This document shows, in pieces, positions 13,213-13,290 of a stretch of DNA of 13,290 nucleotides (positions are counted from its first letter, which is position 1; each line of letters begins with the position of its first letter). Under the pieces are notes generated by a model that did no database searches, was not told the DNA's origin, and was given only the letters and a program-made list of their open reading frames with translations. This DNA comes from Verrucomicrobia bacterium UBA3214. GTDB lineage: Bacteria > Verrucomicrobiota > Kiritimatiellia > RFP12 > UBA1067. A program made the position numbers and the translations under genes. The stretch spans positions 5,040 through 18,329 of the forward strand of contig DEWI01000128.1 in assembly GCA_002363575.1 (NCBI GenBank). The letters run 5' to 3'.

Positions 13213-13290
13213 GCGGTCGCGCGGTGGTGTAGCGAAAGCCCCGAATGGGGCGATACATAAATAGCCGGGGGTGGAGCATGCGAAGCATGC
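13203..13290. repeat. Multi-hairpin intergenic element, REP-like, truncated by the window end
   Basis: CGGGGCTTTTGC (13203-13214) pairs with GCGAAAGCCCCG (13232-13243) through one G-U wobble. GCCCC (13238-13242) pairs with GGGGC (13247-13251) across GAAT. GCATGC is repeated as an inverted pair around GAA at 13276-13290. The preceding GCCGGGGGTGGA (13264-13275) presumably has its complement beyond the edge. The density of nested inverted repeats and absence of coding signal fit a dispersed intergenic repeat, but copy number cannot be seen here. Confidence 0.55.

Noticed and set aside
13076..13288. Seventy-codon minus-strand frame at the window end
   Set aside because: It overlaps the operon's last gene and the hairpin-rich repeat; its Arg-rich translation is a product of the repeat, not a gene.

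Overview
The window is a GC-rich bacterial chromosome segment from a Gram-negative organism with a large secreted glycan-degrading repertoire. The evidence is a C-terminal-Phe beta-barrel protein, five clear Sec signal peptides, one Tat signal peptide, and alpha-L-rhamnosidase-type and beta-helix glycosidases. A CesT-type type III secretion chaperone is also present. This mix would fit a host-associated Kiritimatiellota, Lentisphaerota or Verrucomicrobiota (PVC) lineage, but no ribosomal or marker gene is present, so the taxon is an inference. I see no tRNA, rRNA, CRISPR array, transposase or prophage gene.

Layout. (1) 1-4203: a short heptanucleotide repeat, then a two-gene operon of a divergent GH78-like (six-hairpin) glycosidase and a GH141-like right-handed beta-helix protein. 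(2) 4204-4940: a promoter, an orphan CesT-family chaperone and a strong intrinsic terminator. (3) 4951-6023: a well-equipped single-gene unit. It has an A-tract, a TTGACA promoter, a perfect inverted repeat over the promoter, a strong Shine-Dalgarno site, an outer-membrane-type beta-barrel gene and a terminator. (4) 6046-8589: a second, canonical GH78 alpha-L-rhamnosidase, apparently transcribed as a leaderless mRNA, ending at a hairpin. (5) 8622-9550, minus strand: an RraA-like/class II pyruvate aldolase-type protein, convergent with the rhamnosidase. (6) 9639-13212: a three-gene, overlapping operon of Tat-exported metallophosphoesterase, GH93/sialidase-like beta-propeller and secreted tyrosine-phosphatase-type protein. 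(7) 13174-13290: an intergenic element built of alternative hairpins that runs off the window end.

How the parts may work together. The glycosidases suggest attack on a polymer carrying rhamnose and fucose (rhamnogalacturonan-type pectin or a fucosylated glycan), and the RraA-like protein could act on a sugar-acid product. The last operon joins two unrelated extracytoplasmic phosphatase folds to a glycan-type propeller with tightly coupled translation. It is the best candidate here for an undescribed functional unit. Five intergenic promoters share an extended -10 element (TGN plus a TATAAT-like hexamer). Two of them lie inside perfect inverted repeats with 9-bp arms and a 10-bp spacer, which suggests operator control of the barrel gene and the phosphatase operon.
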